Shown piece after piece: positions 1-13,400 of a stretch of 64,000 nt of DNA (position 1 is its first letter; each line of letters opens with the position of its first letter). Origin of the DNA: Ridgeia piscesae (Eukaryota > Annelida > Polychaeta > Sabellida > Siboglinidae); the NCBI GenBank assembly GCA_025642075.2, contig JAODUO010000041.1, positions 317,501-381,500 of the forward strand, read 5' to 3'. The position numbers and the translations under genes are program-made. The notes beneath the pieces were generated by a model. It worked only from the letters and a program-made list of their open reading frames with translations, did not search any database and was not told the origin of the DNA.

Positions 1-3000
1 CGTGCCCGTATGTAGTCTCTGTAAAACAACCTGAGATAGATTTCCTTTCCCCGTAGGTGTTATTGTCCTTCTCTGTCACCACCACGTGTCACATTATTAT
101 TAATTCATTACTGCCTCCATCAGTCAGAGCATGACAAGACTTGTAATTGAGGGTGCACAGTGGCGCACTCTGGTGAATATATGGAACAGTTCCATACTAG
201 TCACTGTGTGGCACCACTGGTAATCCCTATCCAATAATGGTTGAACAACAGATTGGTTAAGTTTATTTAACCAGAACAAGTGGTGAATAACGGCAGTGAT
301 AAGTAGCAAGCTGTTAAGTATATAAAACTAGTTTATAATGTTCACTAGATGGCGCTACTCTATGTGAGTTGTGTCAATCATCCAACATGTGGCAGCACCA
401 TCCAGGGATCAATGATGTATGCACTATTCACCAGATGTCACTAGTGCAGCAGCTGTCCTACAGCTAAATGTAGTTTAGCAGTAGAAGATACAAAGTTGTA
501 TCATTGTCATAGGTCTAACATTCCTCATATAACCTAGAACTTGGCTATTAAATAAAATGATTTAATTTTAATAATAAAATATACAAAACTGAAGCTGCAT
601 GTACGATTAACATTCACATTTCTGTACAGCCACGTTGCAATGTTTCTGTTTGCTTTTGAATTTTCTGTACTAACAATTAATTTTCAAATGTATAGTTGGT
701 GATGTGATTACATGGTAATTGTCTAACATCATCCCCTCTATATTTCTCATAACGACAGGCATTGTAATTCCAATGGATGCTAAACCATTTTGGAGTATCC
801 TTATAATGCCCACTTGTTGTGGCTGTCACATTGAAAGAGTCAGTCAGACCAATCCTTCCACACAGAAACTGTCACTCAGATATATCAGTCATTGAATAGC
901 TTGTTCTATAACAGATATACGGTATGCGCTTTTCTGGGAAGCCGAGATAATGTTTGATTAGACAGGTCTACCACAGAATAACGTGTAAAAGTAAAAATTC
1001 TAAGGAATGTATGCTGTGTTAATAATACAAACTAATTTACTTTTTAAAATAGCATCCCACATTAGTTGAATATCCTCTATATATGTAGTACACATTTGTT
1101 TATTGTGAGAGAAATATGGCCATGTGAATGGTACTAGGCACAGATTTATTTCAAAATGAAAAAGCAGGATAAAGTATTTCTTCTTCATCATTCAAGTAGC
1201 AAACCTCCTGACAGGTCAAGTAGTCAACGTGAAAATATGGTTGATGCCAGGAGATTCTCAGCAAAATCTACACTTTCTGTTTTGTAGCGTGATAGATCGT
1301 GGAAATTTTTAATTTCTGCCAAAATGTAGCAGATTGTTTAAGGTAGATTACAACACTTCATTGGGACAGAGATACATTGAAAAATTAGTAGTGCTTTTTA
1401 CAGTATATAAAATCAATATGTTGAAGCCTGCTGGAAGGTGACATTAATAGAGATGCAACAAATGAAAAAAGTTCGGTTTTGTGCAGTTGAATTTCAAGTC
1501 AGAAATAGGGATTTAAATAAGAAAATTGAGGCACTTTCTGAGTTGATTTGATTACTGCTGAAGATGGTGCACGTGTTATGGTGTGACTGGTAATAACTGC
1601 ATAAAGATTGCCTACAACCAGGGAGCGGGGGACTAGTCTCAAGGTGACTGAGACGGCTTTCATCAGCGTTACTTCCACCCACGGATCAATAGAATCTAAT
1701 TTGCTTTATGCCCCTGTGTTTGATATTGGGCGATTGGTGGCGTCTTTCTCGCATGTCTACCAAGGCCCAGCGCGGCTCGCAAAATTAAATTATGAATTAT
1801 TAATTGTTTATAGACAGTTTTAATTAAACAGCGCAATCAAGAGTGTGTTTGAGATCCTAATCAGAGCAGCAGAGTGAACTTGTGACAGGTCGACATTGGG
1901 TGGCGTGACAGAAGGGTCTAATTAGACAGCATCATCATGACATAGCGCTAACGAGGAGCTAATGACTGGCGACTTGGCAGCGCATTAGAGGACATTGTCA
2001 GGCTGAGGGGAGTGTCAACATCAAGTTGTGTCTCATTTGCCATATTGACGAATGAGATGAATCAAAGGGCAAATGTTATTTCGTTTATTGTTTTATACTG
2101 ATATCTTTAGATCATATTTTGATGTTATTTTGTTATTCACCCTGGGGAATTCTTTTTGCTGATAGTCACCATCTATAGTTGGCTACACGTGCAGTATACA
2201 GACTTCAGCGGAAACAAAATGTATTATATGCTTTATAATGGGTTTTCAAAGTGAAACAAATTTCAATAAAATGGAATACAGCCGATGATACAGTTGTACC
2301 TCACAAAATCCATATTGCTGGTGGACATTTCAAATAATGTGCAAATAGCATGTCTATTTTCCTTGTACTTCAGTGTGTGTACACATGTGTGCGTGCATGT
2401 GTGTGTGCAATAGTTCATGCTCAATATACAAAAAGTCACTTTGAAGCAAGCCAGGGTTGAAACCTGTGCAGCAAACAGAGCTTTTGAGGTGGTGATTTAA
2501 AGTTTTTTCATTCGTTCTTTCATTTATGTTGATCTTACTGTAATTGAGTGTAAGTACTCAGCGAATGAAAAACCGCATCAATAGTCAACAAACACAAATT
2601 GTGCGATATAGAAATGGTAAAACATCGCATTTCAGTTGTACTGTGAAGCTGTCTTATAACTGTCTTATAATAATTACCTGATCTGTGTGATCTACTATAA
2701 AAACATCTTAGCAATAGCAACAAGACCATTGGAGCTGTTCACCAAGGTTCTTAGACTGATTTCTCCACTCTTTATCAACTCATTATCTTGTTACGATATC
2801 ATGAGCGTATATTTATAAAAATAGAATGAATAAAACGCAGTTGTTTTCAATTTCCACCTCATATCTATAGACAGGAAATTAAATAAAAAAAGTAGGCCAG
2901 AGTAAGATATTTTGTTATACGGGCCACCGATAGGGTCATTGGGGTTCTCTACAAATGATATTATCTCTGAAGGGACAAGAGTACTTGAATGATTGTGCTG

Positions 3001-5499
3001 TATTATAAAATAATTAACATTCATTTAACACATAAGTGCACTTAGCTATTGGGATATAATATGTTTGTTAATAAAGATACATATCTTAGATGTTGCACAC
3101 CAATTGTACAGTGACAGTAGGATGTCCCCAGAGAAGCTTAATATAAAATAATTAACTGTCATTTAAATTAGTGTTCTTGCTAACTAGTTTATTTGTTAGT
3201 AAGGTAATAATATATAAGTGCATTTAGCTATTGGATGTATCTGTTTATTAAGATATAGGTACTTAAAGGTTGCAATGACTTGCACACCACTAGTTTGTAC
3301 AGGGACAATAGGCTATTCCCAGTTTAGTTGGTGTTTGATTGAGCATGTCTGCCATAGAGTAAAGTGTTTTGTACGATCCTATGAACCAGGTACTCATTAT
3401 ACTGTCCTTTATATGAACTTACTTTTTATTCATAGTAATGTTTCCCCATGACATGGCCAGATGAGACATGTTCATTGGGTCTAGGTCCCTCTCAACTTCC
3501 AGGTACACACTACACAGACATGCTACGTACATGTGGAGGGGTCAGACCAGATTTATATTAAGTGTATGACCAGAGGGTTTTTTTCTCAAATTATATGCAT
3601 GTCACATTTATGGATGATATCCAGACTCAAGTTGGAGTACACATTTATATTTATAACAAACACCACGCCCAATGGTTGATTATGTTAGCAAGAGTGAGAA
3701 AAACAGATGTGAGTTTGTTTCTAAATCGTCCTGCACCACCAGGCTACAGCAATTATTCCTGGAATTCCTGGTAGAATTCTGTGGCAAGAAATTGACACTA
3801 GGTAATTCTCCCTCCTGCACATTGTTTACACATCCGCTGCTGGTTACTACAAGTTATATACGGCGACATTAAAATGTCGATCGGTCGGGGAGGGAAAGTG
3901 TATATCTAGGTTGAATGCAGTCTATGAGTTAGTGATCCCTGGGGAATCTCCGGCGATTAATGTCCATTGTGGAGCTCATCATACCAGCCCCTGTCTCACA
4001 TTGCCAGTAGTCAGGTCTACACAACTCTAGTAGCACTGACAACCTTCGATCATGTCTCTCCAGTTGACTGACTTGGTATTGTAACAACTTTCTTATTTTC
4101 ATTTTGGTCGTATATCATACAAGTTATGTTTAGTATTTAATTTTTGGATTAATTAACTGTATACTTTAGTGCACAGTAATTTGTTATTTTACCTAATTTA
4201 TGTGTGGTTATATTATCGCTATTACTAATATTAATCTTTTTCTAGTCCTTTTAATGTAGTGTATTGTATGTTCTTTATTTACTTATTCTTTTAATCCATG
4301 ATACTCTATGATATGCTCTTTAAGCTGAAGATTTAGATTGTTATCATAATCTCCACAACTTGGCAAAATAAATGAAGGAAATGTTGTTAGCAAGTGACTG
4401 AAAACAAGTGTATGTATATACTATAGAACCACCTTTCTAGTTTGATTAGACTGAACAGGTTTTGACTGTTATCAACAAAAAAGGCAAATAACTGAAAATC
4501 CCACATAATGTGTTTGAAAACAGCGATATATTATTATGAAAGTTGGATATATGTGCATTTTTGTAAAATTAATGTTTCAATCATTTCTAATTAAGGATCA
4601 AAATGTATTTTTTATATACACCTTAGGAAACTTTGTGATATGTTACCTTAGTGAACAGATAGTATGTGTTGTGTTGTGTTGTCAGTCGCTGGTGTCAGCG
4701 TCCTTCACAGCCACAGATACAGCGAGCACAGCTTTACGCAGAGACACGTCCACACGTCATATAGATGGGAAAACCCATTGTGGACAGGTATAGAAACATG
4801 GTCCAGAAATATCACTGGACCGGTGGTAGACAGGCAACAAATTAAGCCAAAAATAAGCAGAAATTTTTCACAAATCATAGATACTGATACAAAAATTTGA
4901 TCCTGGTAGTAAGTGACATTTATGCTACTGTGTACTAGGCTTAACAAAACTAATCCAAATGAAGCACGTTGAGTAGGAAGTCTTCAGGGTGTCAGCAGTT
5001 GGCATTTCTTAATCAGTGTTCCGCTCATGTATTCTTTTTCAGATATGTCTCAGTTCTCTTATGACAGGTGCTTATTTGTTGTGATGAGTGTACAGGTTGT
5101 GACAAGACACAGGTGGGGTGTTTAGGCTGTCATTACTTGTCTTCAGGTAGAGATTTAAAATTAGCTTAGCATTTCCCTGAATTCTCAGCCGGCAGCTGAT
5201 GTGGGCTAGCAGTAGCTGCAAAGTCGGGTCTCGTGGGAAGGAAGGAGATGTCACAAGGTCACAGGTTGCTGTTTAGACTGTCACCGTGTCATTGTTAACA
5301 CTGACCTTTCCAGAACTTGACATTGTGAGCCTTGAAAATGGCTGAAATAGATTCGTTAAGTCACGTCTCGTCAGTTTATAGAATTTGTTACTAATTAACT
5401 GAGAAGTTAATTTCAACTTTACGTTCTAAAAGATGAGCAAGGAGAAAGTGGTGGGAATGGTCAACTTAGCACAATGTTTCTCTTGTATTACTTGTTTAA
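1..5499. other. Intergenic/upstream AT-rich DNA
   Basis: I see no supportable gene here. Open frames are short (under about 90 codons), lack recognisable domains and are not linked by convincing splice sites in a shared phase. A short TG/GT-rich stretch lies near 2375-2410. Exons of an unrecognised gene or regulatory DNA for the downstream RBFOX gene cannot be excluded from sequence alone. Confidence 0.5.
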
Positions 5500-5838
5500 G
5501 TAAGAGTGGGTGTAGCTTTAGACTCTTAAGACTAAGAGAACCCAGGTTCGAATCTCTTTCCACCGTGTCAAGCCATGGGCAAGGTTTTTTCAATCTGCAT
5601 TGCTCCAGTTCATTTAGCTAGCTATATGAATGAGTACCTGGTGATAGGCAGTGGAGGATATTTGTACAAGTAGCCTTTGTGCATTAACTGCAGCATGGCT
5701 GAGTACTTCCCATAGAAGTGGATCGAGATGGTGTTTGATTGAATATCGGGCTGTCAGGGAAGTAAAGTGTAAAGTGCTTTGAGCGGTACGAAGGACTGCA
5801 TGGATACTGTGCTATATAAAAACTTAACTTTACTTTTT
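5500..5838 (+). mobile_element. tRNA-related SINE-like element
   Basis: The 5' part looks tRNA-derived. A degenerate A-box-like segment near 5510 is followed by GGTTCGAATC (about 5547), a match to the RNA polymerase III B box. A body of about 200 bp follows, then a 3' end reading AAAGTGCTTTGAG...GTGCTATATAAA and an A/T-rich tail. A second, truncated copy of the same 3' end lies at 39914-39987. A B box plus a repeated tail is the standard architecture of tRNA-derived SINEs. I cannot name the family and saw no clear target-site duplication. Confidence 0.65.
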
Positions 5839-7510
5839 AATTCAAATCTAGAAACCGTATTACAAAATATGCAGGTCTTCAGTTGTAGTCATTTATAGAA
5901 CAACAACAATGTCTACACTGTTAGTATAATCGTTAGTATAACTGGCGTAAATGCTAACAAAATCACTGTGTCTGTCTGTATCCCTTTCTAAAGGTCCTCC
6001 CTTCAAGATGATTCCTGTTGCATTTTATTGTAACAAGTGAGGTTGAAGTCCTTACTACAGAATGCGTAATGCCAGACAGCTGTGTCATGCTGACCACACG
6101 GTATGTGTTAGCGTGTACACACACCCTCAACTCACAATAACAAAATGGTGGCCATCATGGCCATCGACCAAAAATTAATGCCCAGCAGCAGTGGTGTGAC
6201 TATACGCCATTGTTCTACTCTGCTGCCAGGCACAACTGAAATACCAAAATTATCAACAAGTCGTGTTGACAGCTTGATAGAGATAATGCTGGTTTTGGCA
6301 TCTGTTAATCTGGTTCTAAGACCAGTTTTAATTGGCTTCCTTTTCGTGAATCCAGTTCTGGGTCATATTTAACCAGATTTAACTAAATGGTCATATAAAG
6401 TAAAAATCCCAGAGATTGGTGGACAAGGAAGCCGTTTGCTTATCGAGAATGTATTATTAGACATACATAATCTGCCCTTCCTAAATATTTGTCAATTTCA
6501 ATACATCCAGTATATTGACCCTGCTTGTATTGATATGATCAAGAAATTATGTCTTCTATTACTTTAGTGTTTTTTTTGGATAAATCAATAAAATTAATGT
6601 AGTTTATAAAATACCTTTTATTTTTTCTTTATTAAAGTCATTTTGTATTACAGTTCGGATCTCCTACTTTCTTTAATTTTAATTAATTTAACATCAATAT
6701 TTTATAACCATGGAATTTTTTTAGTTTTGCTTTCTTATTAAATATTGTCATTATGTTACTCAGTAATGCCATCTGGTGTAAGAATTTACTGTGATGGGAC
6801 AGAGTTTGGCTCCACAGGCTGCAATTTCAAATACATACAATGCAGCAGACTGTTTGTTTCCTGTAATTAATGAACAATAATACGGCATATTACATTATTA
6901 ATTCATAGGTTTTTGTTTTTTAAATCACTCCTTTCACATTTTAACATGACTAGACACCATACGGTTTAGTCGGAAAAGGAATGATATTTGATCAACTTTG
7001 AGTGACAGTCATAATGTATGTTATGACCAGTAGAATCAACAAGAAATGCTTATGCATTGGTGTAAGATAAATAAATTACTTCCATTGGCTGGAGAAGTTT
7101 GAATGAACTATTTTATGGACTGATTAAAAATATATAATCCAACATGTAAAAACAATAACATGCCATAACTAAGTCAGTTATAAATTGTGTGTGTATTGTA
7201 TTTATTGTGGTATTTCTGTATACACTTTACAAGACAATATGGGATATTTTATCAACAGTCTAGGAGGGTTCACCCAAACAAATACAGAATGTAGTTTTGA
7301 CATGGTTGTGACACCACCACCTGATTGCACTAGTTAGTTTGGCTGTGAACAAATCATTGGCCAGGGAAATTATAAGTTAGTTTGACTTTGGACCAGCAAT
7401 TTGTTTTGAGAACTGTTCTTAGTGTGTCCAACATTCTGCAACTTACTGTTGACTGAAACGTGTCTGTTTTGTGATTAGGAAAATTATTATGGTTCCATTC
7501 AAATATAAAT

Positions 7511-7622
7511 CCTCCTAACCATCATTTTTGTGCTGGAACTGAGGCTTGGGTCTTAGGATTGGATAATAAAACCCAAGCATTAGACCTCTCAGTTCCAGCA
7601 CAGAAATGTAGGTTAGGTGGTC
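7511..7622. repeat. Foldback (inverted-repeat) hairpin element
   Basis: Two arms of about 40-50 bp are reverse complements around a loop of about 19 bases. The left arm contains TGTGCTGGAACTGAG and the right arm contains CTCAGTTCCAGCACA. Pairing continues at both ends (CCTAACC/GGTTAGG and GCTTGGGT/ACCCAAGC) with one 9-base bulge in the right arm. It could be a small foldback transposon (MITE) or simply a transcribed hairpin. There is no coding content. Confidence 0.7.
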
Positions 7623-7689
7623 CCAAATTGAGACGAAACCAAAATTACTGTTATCTCTGAATCAAGTACTAACTTCACTAATTTTAATG

Positions 7690-7745
7690 ATCTTGTATCA
7701 CCTGAAAAGGGTGCTATATAAATGTTTGTATTATTTTATTATTAC
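7690..7745 (+). repeat. SINE-like 3' tail fragment
   Basis: The fragment reads GGGTGCTATATAAATG followed by a TTATTATTA-type tail. It resembles the generic GCTATATAAA...(ATT)n ends of many invertebrate SINEs and the tail of the element at 5500-5838. Only the end is recognisable. Confidence 0.35.
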
Positions 7746-10114
7746 ACAAAAACACCATTTTTCATGGTCCAAATCTTAATTGAACACGGACAAACATGCA
7801 AGGTGGGCGTGCGTACAACTACGCTACTGAATCTCTCTAAGCAAGTGTATCACATTCTGATTACCCAGCACTCTACTCACAAATTCATGAAATATCTCTT
7901 GTTTACCAATACACATTAAACTTTGATGGACTCTTCATAAGCCAGTGGCTTTCATGTCTGTAGTCTATTGTAGCCACCTGGAACACGTAGCTTTGGTGGG
8001 ATAATCTTGTTAATGTTGTGTGACGTTGAAGATTACAGTGAGTCAATGGGTAAGTAGTTACCAAGTAGTTGCAGGTACCAACACATTCCATTGTATTCAC
8101 CACAGGTTAACTAAATGAGTCATAACACAGTGTTAGTGAATTACAGCTGATAAATACTGCATGCAATCATTTCTGCTTTTACTTACTACTAACAAATCGT
8201 ATTTTATTTATATTATACATTTGCATTTTTTTAATAATCATAAAAATTAATGAACATTAAGACAAGACACATCTTCTCATTCATTTGTTAACTCTGTATT
8301 TTAATAATATTGTACATAACTCCCAGTATTAGCAATAATGCACTGATGTTTTATATGTAAATAGCAGTATGTGCATGTTTTTAATGTGCCCTGTTTACAC
8401 GACCTGTGTGTGCATTGTCTAAGTGAGATAGTAGTCATGTCTGCATTCACTCATGAGAGATTTAATCAAGACTTTTCTTATTGCACTTGTAGTAAAAAGA
8501 TTGAAACACCATGGCTAAAAAGTTAACTTTTATTTGCAACTTGCAACGTAATTGGGAATATGAAACAGTAACACACACACTGGAACAAAGTCTGCAAACC
8601 TAGGAGCATTAGAAACGATTGTTGTGATTAAACTGACCAGTTCCTCGGTGTAGAGCCAGGCAGGTGCTTGAGTGACTAGTCTGCAGTCGGTTTTTGGAGT
8701 GTTAAAATAGAACACACTGTAATGTTAACAGTTGTAACATGATACTTGGAAAGAATATGTGCTCAACTGTAGATTGCTTTGAGTTAGCAAGAGAAAACCA
8801 AACAAGTTTGACATGTAGAAACCATGTGGTGCAGTTGTTCACTAGTCTACTCTACTGCTAGAGCTGCACTTTTGCAACAGGAGCCTGTCATGCATGGCCG
8901 AACCCAACAGGTGGTCACCATGCAGAAGCTATTCATAGATATCTCCTGACAGCTTGCACAGCAAATTATTTGAAAGAAATAAACTTTTTTTATAGACATT
9001 GTCATTGTTTGTGATACCAAGCGTGTCAAAAATGAAATGTCATAGGTAATTTGTAATAATTATGATGACAATAAAAGAATGCTTGAAATTGTGGTTCTCA
9101 CATGAAGCCTTATCCCTGTTTTCCCATTTGGGATAACCTAGTCCAGTTTAACCCTTCCACTGGGATACCCTATCCCTGCCCTCAGGCCCCTTATACTTGC
9201 AGTAAACAGGAAATAGAAACCCCTGCCCCCCCCCACATGTCCACTTGGTTCCGCTCCAGTGACCATGACTTGCCAGCCCTAGGCCAGGTCAGTTTCTCTG
9301 AACTGCCAGCAGGCTATTAACCCTTGCATTACAGTCACAATGGCTGTCCATGGCTATGCATACATAATGCAATGGGTGGTTAACTTTATATATACATAAT
9401 GTGATTCAGATATTTAAAACAATAGTGTGTTTAATTCTGCTTTGTCATCCATACGTACGTAATAGAAATATATGTATGTTACGCATATATTGATTTATGA
9501 CATTGTTTTCTGTTTTTGTCATCACATAACTAACATTGACTTACTGTCATCCTGTCTATGAAACAGATCGACAACGTTTGCATCAACAATATATGCATGA
9601 GCAATATTACATTAAATGATCAGTTTGAAATTGTTGTTGTTAATATTTACTCCCGGACACAGATTGCACAAAAATATGTGCCTGAGTAAGATGTCAGCAC
9701 TTGGAAACTGTTGACACAGAATTACACACATCAGATGTAATTACTCAGGGCAGCATATATGAGGGTTGTTTATAAGCACCCCTGGGTGATTGACAAGTTG
9801 GTGTAAGACCCCAGTGAATGAATGCATGGTGGGGCTATTCAATGGTCAAGTCCACTTGCCCACCTGGCCAGACTGCAGTGCACCTTGTACCTGTAGGTGT
9901 GACAACAATGGACTGACCAGTGGTGACCAGAGGAGGGCTTGGCTGGGCAGTGGTTAGGGTGAGGCAGAGAGAGCAGCGCCCACACAATGGTCTTTGTCTG
10001 TGTAGGTGGCAGATGTGTTGGAAGCGGGAACATCCAGTCATTGCGTCCACGCTTACACCGGCTATCACTCAGTAGTTGTCCTTGCAGCCGCCAGTGGTAG
10101 ACGTCCGCATGCAC

Positions 10115-10390
10115 ACAATGTGGCAGCAGCCGGAGGAATTATCATAATCAGCCTGTGCTGAGTGAGCGAGCGAGTGAGCAAGTGACGATCTGACATTTTA
10201 CATTGGAGCAAGACGAACGTAGCCATAGTAGCGGATCATCGTTCGTTGGCGGGCAGAACAGACACAGTTGGAGGGACAGGAGATCGGACGACGTACGACA
10301 CCGTGACAAAGACCGGAGCGGTTCACCACCAGGAGTGTCGCCTGCCTGCGGTCACAACTACCTCAGAGCGTTAGCGACTGCGCCAACATC
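10115..10390 (+). promoter_or_regulatory. Presumed 5' UTR / promoter-proximal region of RBFOX
   Basis: This block is richer in G+C and CpG than its surroundings, with a GAGCGAGCGAGTGAG run near 10160, and leads directly into the first coding exon. There is no obvious TATA box, so transcription may start dispersedly. The exact start site cannot be set from sequence. Confidence 0.4.
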
Positions 10391-10489
10391 ATGTTGGTTG
10401 TTCGTCAGCCGATGTTATTGCCCAGTCATATGGTCGCCCAGGCGAATACAGCCCTAGCCCGGGCCCCAACCTCAATCATCAACGTCAAG
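10391..10489 (+). CDS. RBFOX: RBFOX exon 1 (N-terminal, start codon)
   Basis: ATG at 10391 has an A at -3 and opens 33 codons ([15 protein letters not shown]...) ending in AAG before a GTACAC donor at 10490. The phase (0) matches exon 2. The peptide is not conserved in sequence, but a short hydrophobic N-terminal peptide starting ML resembles one alternative vertebrate RBFOX1 first exon. The link across a 28-kb intron is inferred from phase, composition and the donor. Exon 2 has its own in-frame ATG at 38421, so other first exons are possible. Confidence 0.6.
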
Positions 10490-13400
10490 GTACACATGCT
10501 TTTTTCTCCCCTCTTACACCATGCAACATGTGTGAGTGTTTATGTATCAGGCAAGAGGCCTGACCTACTTCTCTGAAAGGGAAAGTCATGTCACAGCGAT
10601 TGTACCATGTTTGTATGTGGTCACGGTCGTTGTTATCATTTGGGATGTTAATCGCTGCGAGCATTGTTGGTAATTCTCGGAGTCGTGACGGGTGTAGTTG
10701 TGTACATATAGTGTGGGTGACAACACACACACACAGGTGAGTTGAAGTGCCAGGGTGGCACCAAGGCAAGACGGCACACTGTCACCAGCACACATAAATT
10801 AGCCTGGGCGGCAGCCAGGTTCCTATTGTTGTTGTCACCAGCATGCTGGCGTAGAAGCACTGAAAGGGATTGCATTTCCTGTCATGTTTTTTCTCCACAA
10901 TTTCAGTCCACAAAGGTCTGCCCAGTTAGTGGAGCAGGCTGGGGCAGGGTAATTATAGCACATGTGCTAGGGGTTGTGGGTGATAATAATTAAGAAGGGC
11001 GATGAAGCATGAAGTGGTTTTCCATTGTCTAACAAAATGACACCTTCACAATGTAATAGAATTGACAAAGAAGCCAACCTGTGTGTCTAGCCTGCTCCTG
11101 TTGACAAGGCATTGGCCATAACAGTGATGTCTATTGGGCGTTGGGTGTGATCCTATGTCCCAGGAGGTCACAATGACACAAGTTCTAGATAATGTTGGAA
11201 AGTTACTAGCTTTCAAATGTCTGTATGTTATTCACTTGGTCTTAAATGTAATGTAAATTGTTAGTAGCACTAACATTGACACTGTGGAATGTTTTTATTG
11301 TCCACAACTATAGGGACGTGTGACTAGGGACACAATGTCACTGAGTTGTGTATTGCATTGTCAAGTGACCAACAGTGACCAACAGTGTCCAGGAAATTAA
11401 TACAGTGATGTTGAAAAAAAATATTAGCCAAACTGCTGCACGTATAACAAATGGCAAAATGATATAATATATCAATCAAACTAATAATTTTAGGATGTCT
11501 GAATATATAGCCATTATGATAATAGATTATGTAACAGGAATGACAATAGTGTGGATACATTGCTCCCTGTTGTCACCGTACAAAATGCATATACACACAA
11601 CAAGATACACTATAATAATATCTAACATCTGCAATATCAGACATTTTGGCTAGTATGATATAATACAGGAACATTTTGTGTATTTAAAATAGATTAATAG
11701 TCAGGTTAATTGGTTCGAAACTTTGATTAGCGAGCATATCGTTTACCAACATACATTTACATATGAGTTTACTTTAATATATTTGTGTTTGTTTATATTT
11801 AATAAAATATTAAAATAGGCTAAGCAGTGTTAGACATTTCAGTTATTTGACAATGCATGCTTTATTGTAAGTAGCTCGTGTTGCATGTGATGGCTTTTTA
11901 GAGTGCAACGTTTGTTTTTAACCAAGGCCTACTTTCCGGCCACACCTGTGCAAGTAATCACGATAAGAAACCCCCTGGCAAAGTGTTCATTGAACCGACT
12001 CGAAGACACTCCTCTTTACCCTGTCTCACTGCCACACGCTTCACCTGGTTACTCTAAACTTGTTGCATGCTCTCTACAAATAAACCTCTTTTGTAAGTGT
12101 TCATTTGTCAAGCTTAGTGAGTTCGCCTTCCAGGTATGCCATCAGATCACTTGATCACAATTTGGATAGGGCTGCAGATTCTGCTTACTGAAAACAGATC
12201 GTTATCATAAGAAATGGATGGTTTGCTACTTACTGTTCGTTGCCCTCCTGTTACCTTGCCCCTCTGTTACCCTGCCCCTCTGTTACCTGGGTCGTTGCTT
12301 CAGGAGGCCAATCATGGCTTATGCTTAGTGGAAAATAAGTTAATAATAATTGGTTTAACCTCACACAAGTTTAGAGGTGGTGTCGTTTTGTTCAGTAGTC
12401 ATTGTTTTCACGTAGTGAGGCAAACGTGTAAGTTTTTAAGGGTGGATAATTTCTTTGGTACCATCATCCTACCTGCGCTTCCCCATTTCAAACTGTGTTC
12501 AGCCTATTATAACACATCCCACAAACCTTCCCCTAGCTCCCTGTTCTTTGCTGCTCTATTCCTTTTATCCCTACAATTCTTCCCTCCCAAGTGTTTCCAC
12601 AAAAAACATAGTGGGCGACTTTTATTCTTTCATGAAATACACAGTGTCACAGCAGTCTCGTTGACAACCACCTGGGGTTTGAACTTTGTAGTTGTGATGA
12701 CACATCCCTCCCACCCCACTCATGTCACTGAATGCACTTTTGGGGTCTGATAAATCACCAGGGGTCATGTGACGCCACCAGGGGTCACACACATTGCCAG
12801 GCAACAGGCATGGTGTTAATGGAAATTGAGTGCTTACATGTACAGTTAGTCATTGTTTTTGTGGTCAGTCTGTGAGACCACTGTGAGGGGGTGGAGATGA
12901 ATTAATTGTATGGAGACGTTTCTAGCACGTAATTAACATTTCAAATAAATTTTCTCAGTGTCGACGTATCATCCTGTGAATGAAATTACTTGTGGTTTGC
13001 TACTAAGCTGTAACCACCCAACAAATTACTGCTTGTTGTGCAAATGTTCACTGGTGTAATGTCCTCAGACAGTTGGTTCTAACAGGACCCCTGTATGTGC
13101 TGCTCAGTAAAACGTTGCATTATCGGTCTGTACTCTGTAGTAATAATAATTTTTTTATATGAAGTGCCATATATACGGAATATACTTCCGCCTAGAGGCA
13201 CTTAAAGTACAACATTAATAAAACATAAATATATCAAATGTATGTAATAAGTTAAGCTTACAAAGTAAAGACAATGATAAATGATAATATATATATATGA
13301 CTACACATGGTTTACAAATGCGGTCTTAAAAGGTGTTTTTAAATTATACTTAAATTAAAAATTGAGTCTTATAAGTCATGAGTTAATTGGTGTCATTTCA

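Larger units (their letters stand above)
5839..10114. other. Intergenic/upstream DNA with scattered repeat fragments
   Basis: No gene is supported. The stretch holds the foldback element at 7511-7622, a SINE-tail-like fragment at 7690-7745, and a moderately GC-richer block from about 9100 to 10100 leading into the presumed RBFOX first exon. Proximal promoter elements may lie in the last few hundred bases. I found no TATA box I would trust. Confidence 0.4.

Noticed and set aside
5500..5580. Possible tRNA gene
   Set aside because: A B box is present, but the segment does not fold into a clean cloverleaf by eye and is joined to a SINE-type body and tail.
9102..9320. Pro-rich 72-codon frame
   Set aside because: CCCTTATCCCTG-type local redundancy and no start context or partner exon.
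10203..10457. Arg/Ser/Asp-rich frame overlapping RBFOX exon 1
   Set aside because: It lacks an ATG at its start, is in a different frame from the exon 1 peptide, and does not connect in phase to exon 2. More likely 5' UTR.
12214..12750. 178-codon open frame on the plus strand
   Set aside because: Longest non-repeat frame in the window, but it sits in RBFOX intron 1, is low in domain-like pattern, uses pyrimidine-rich sequence and has no splice or homology support.
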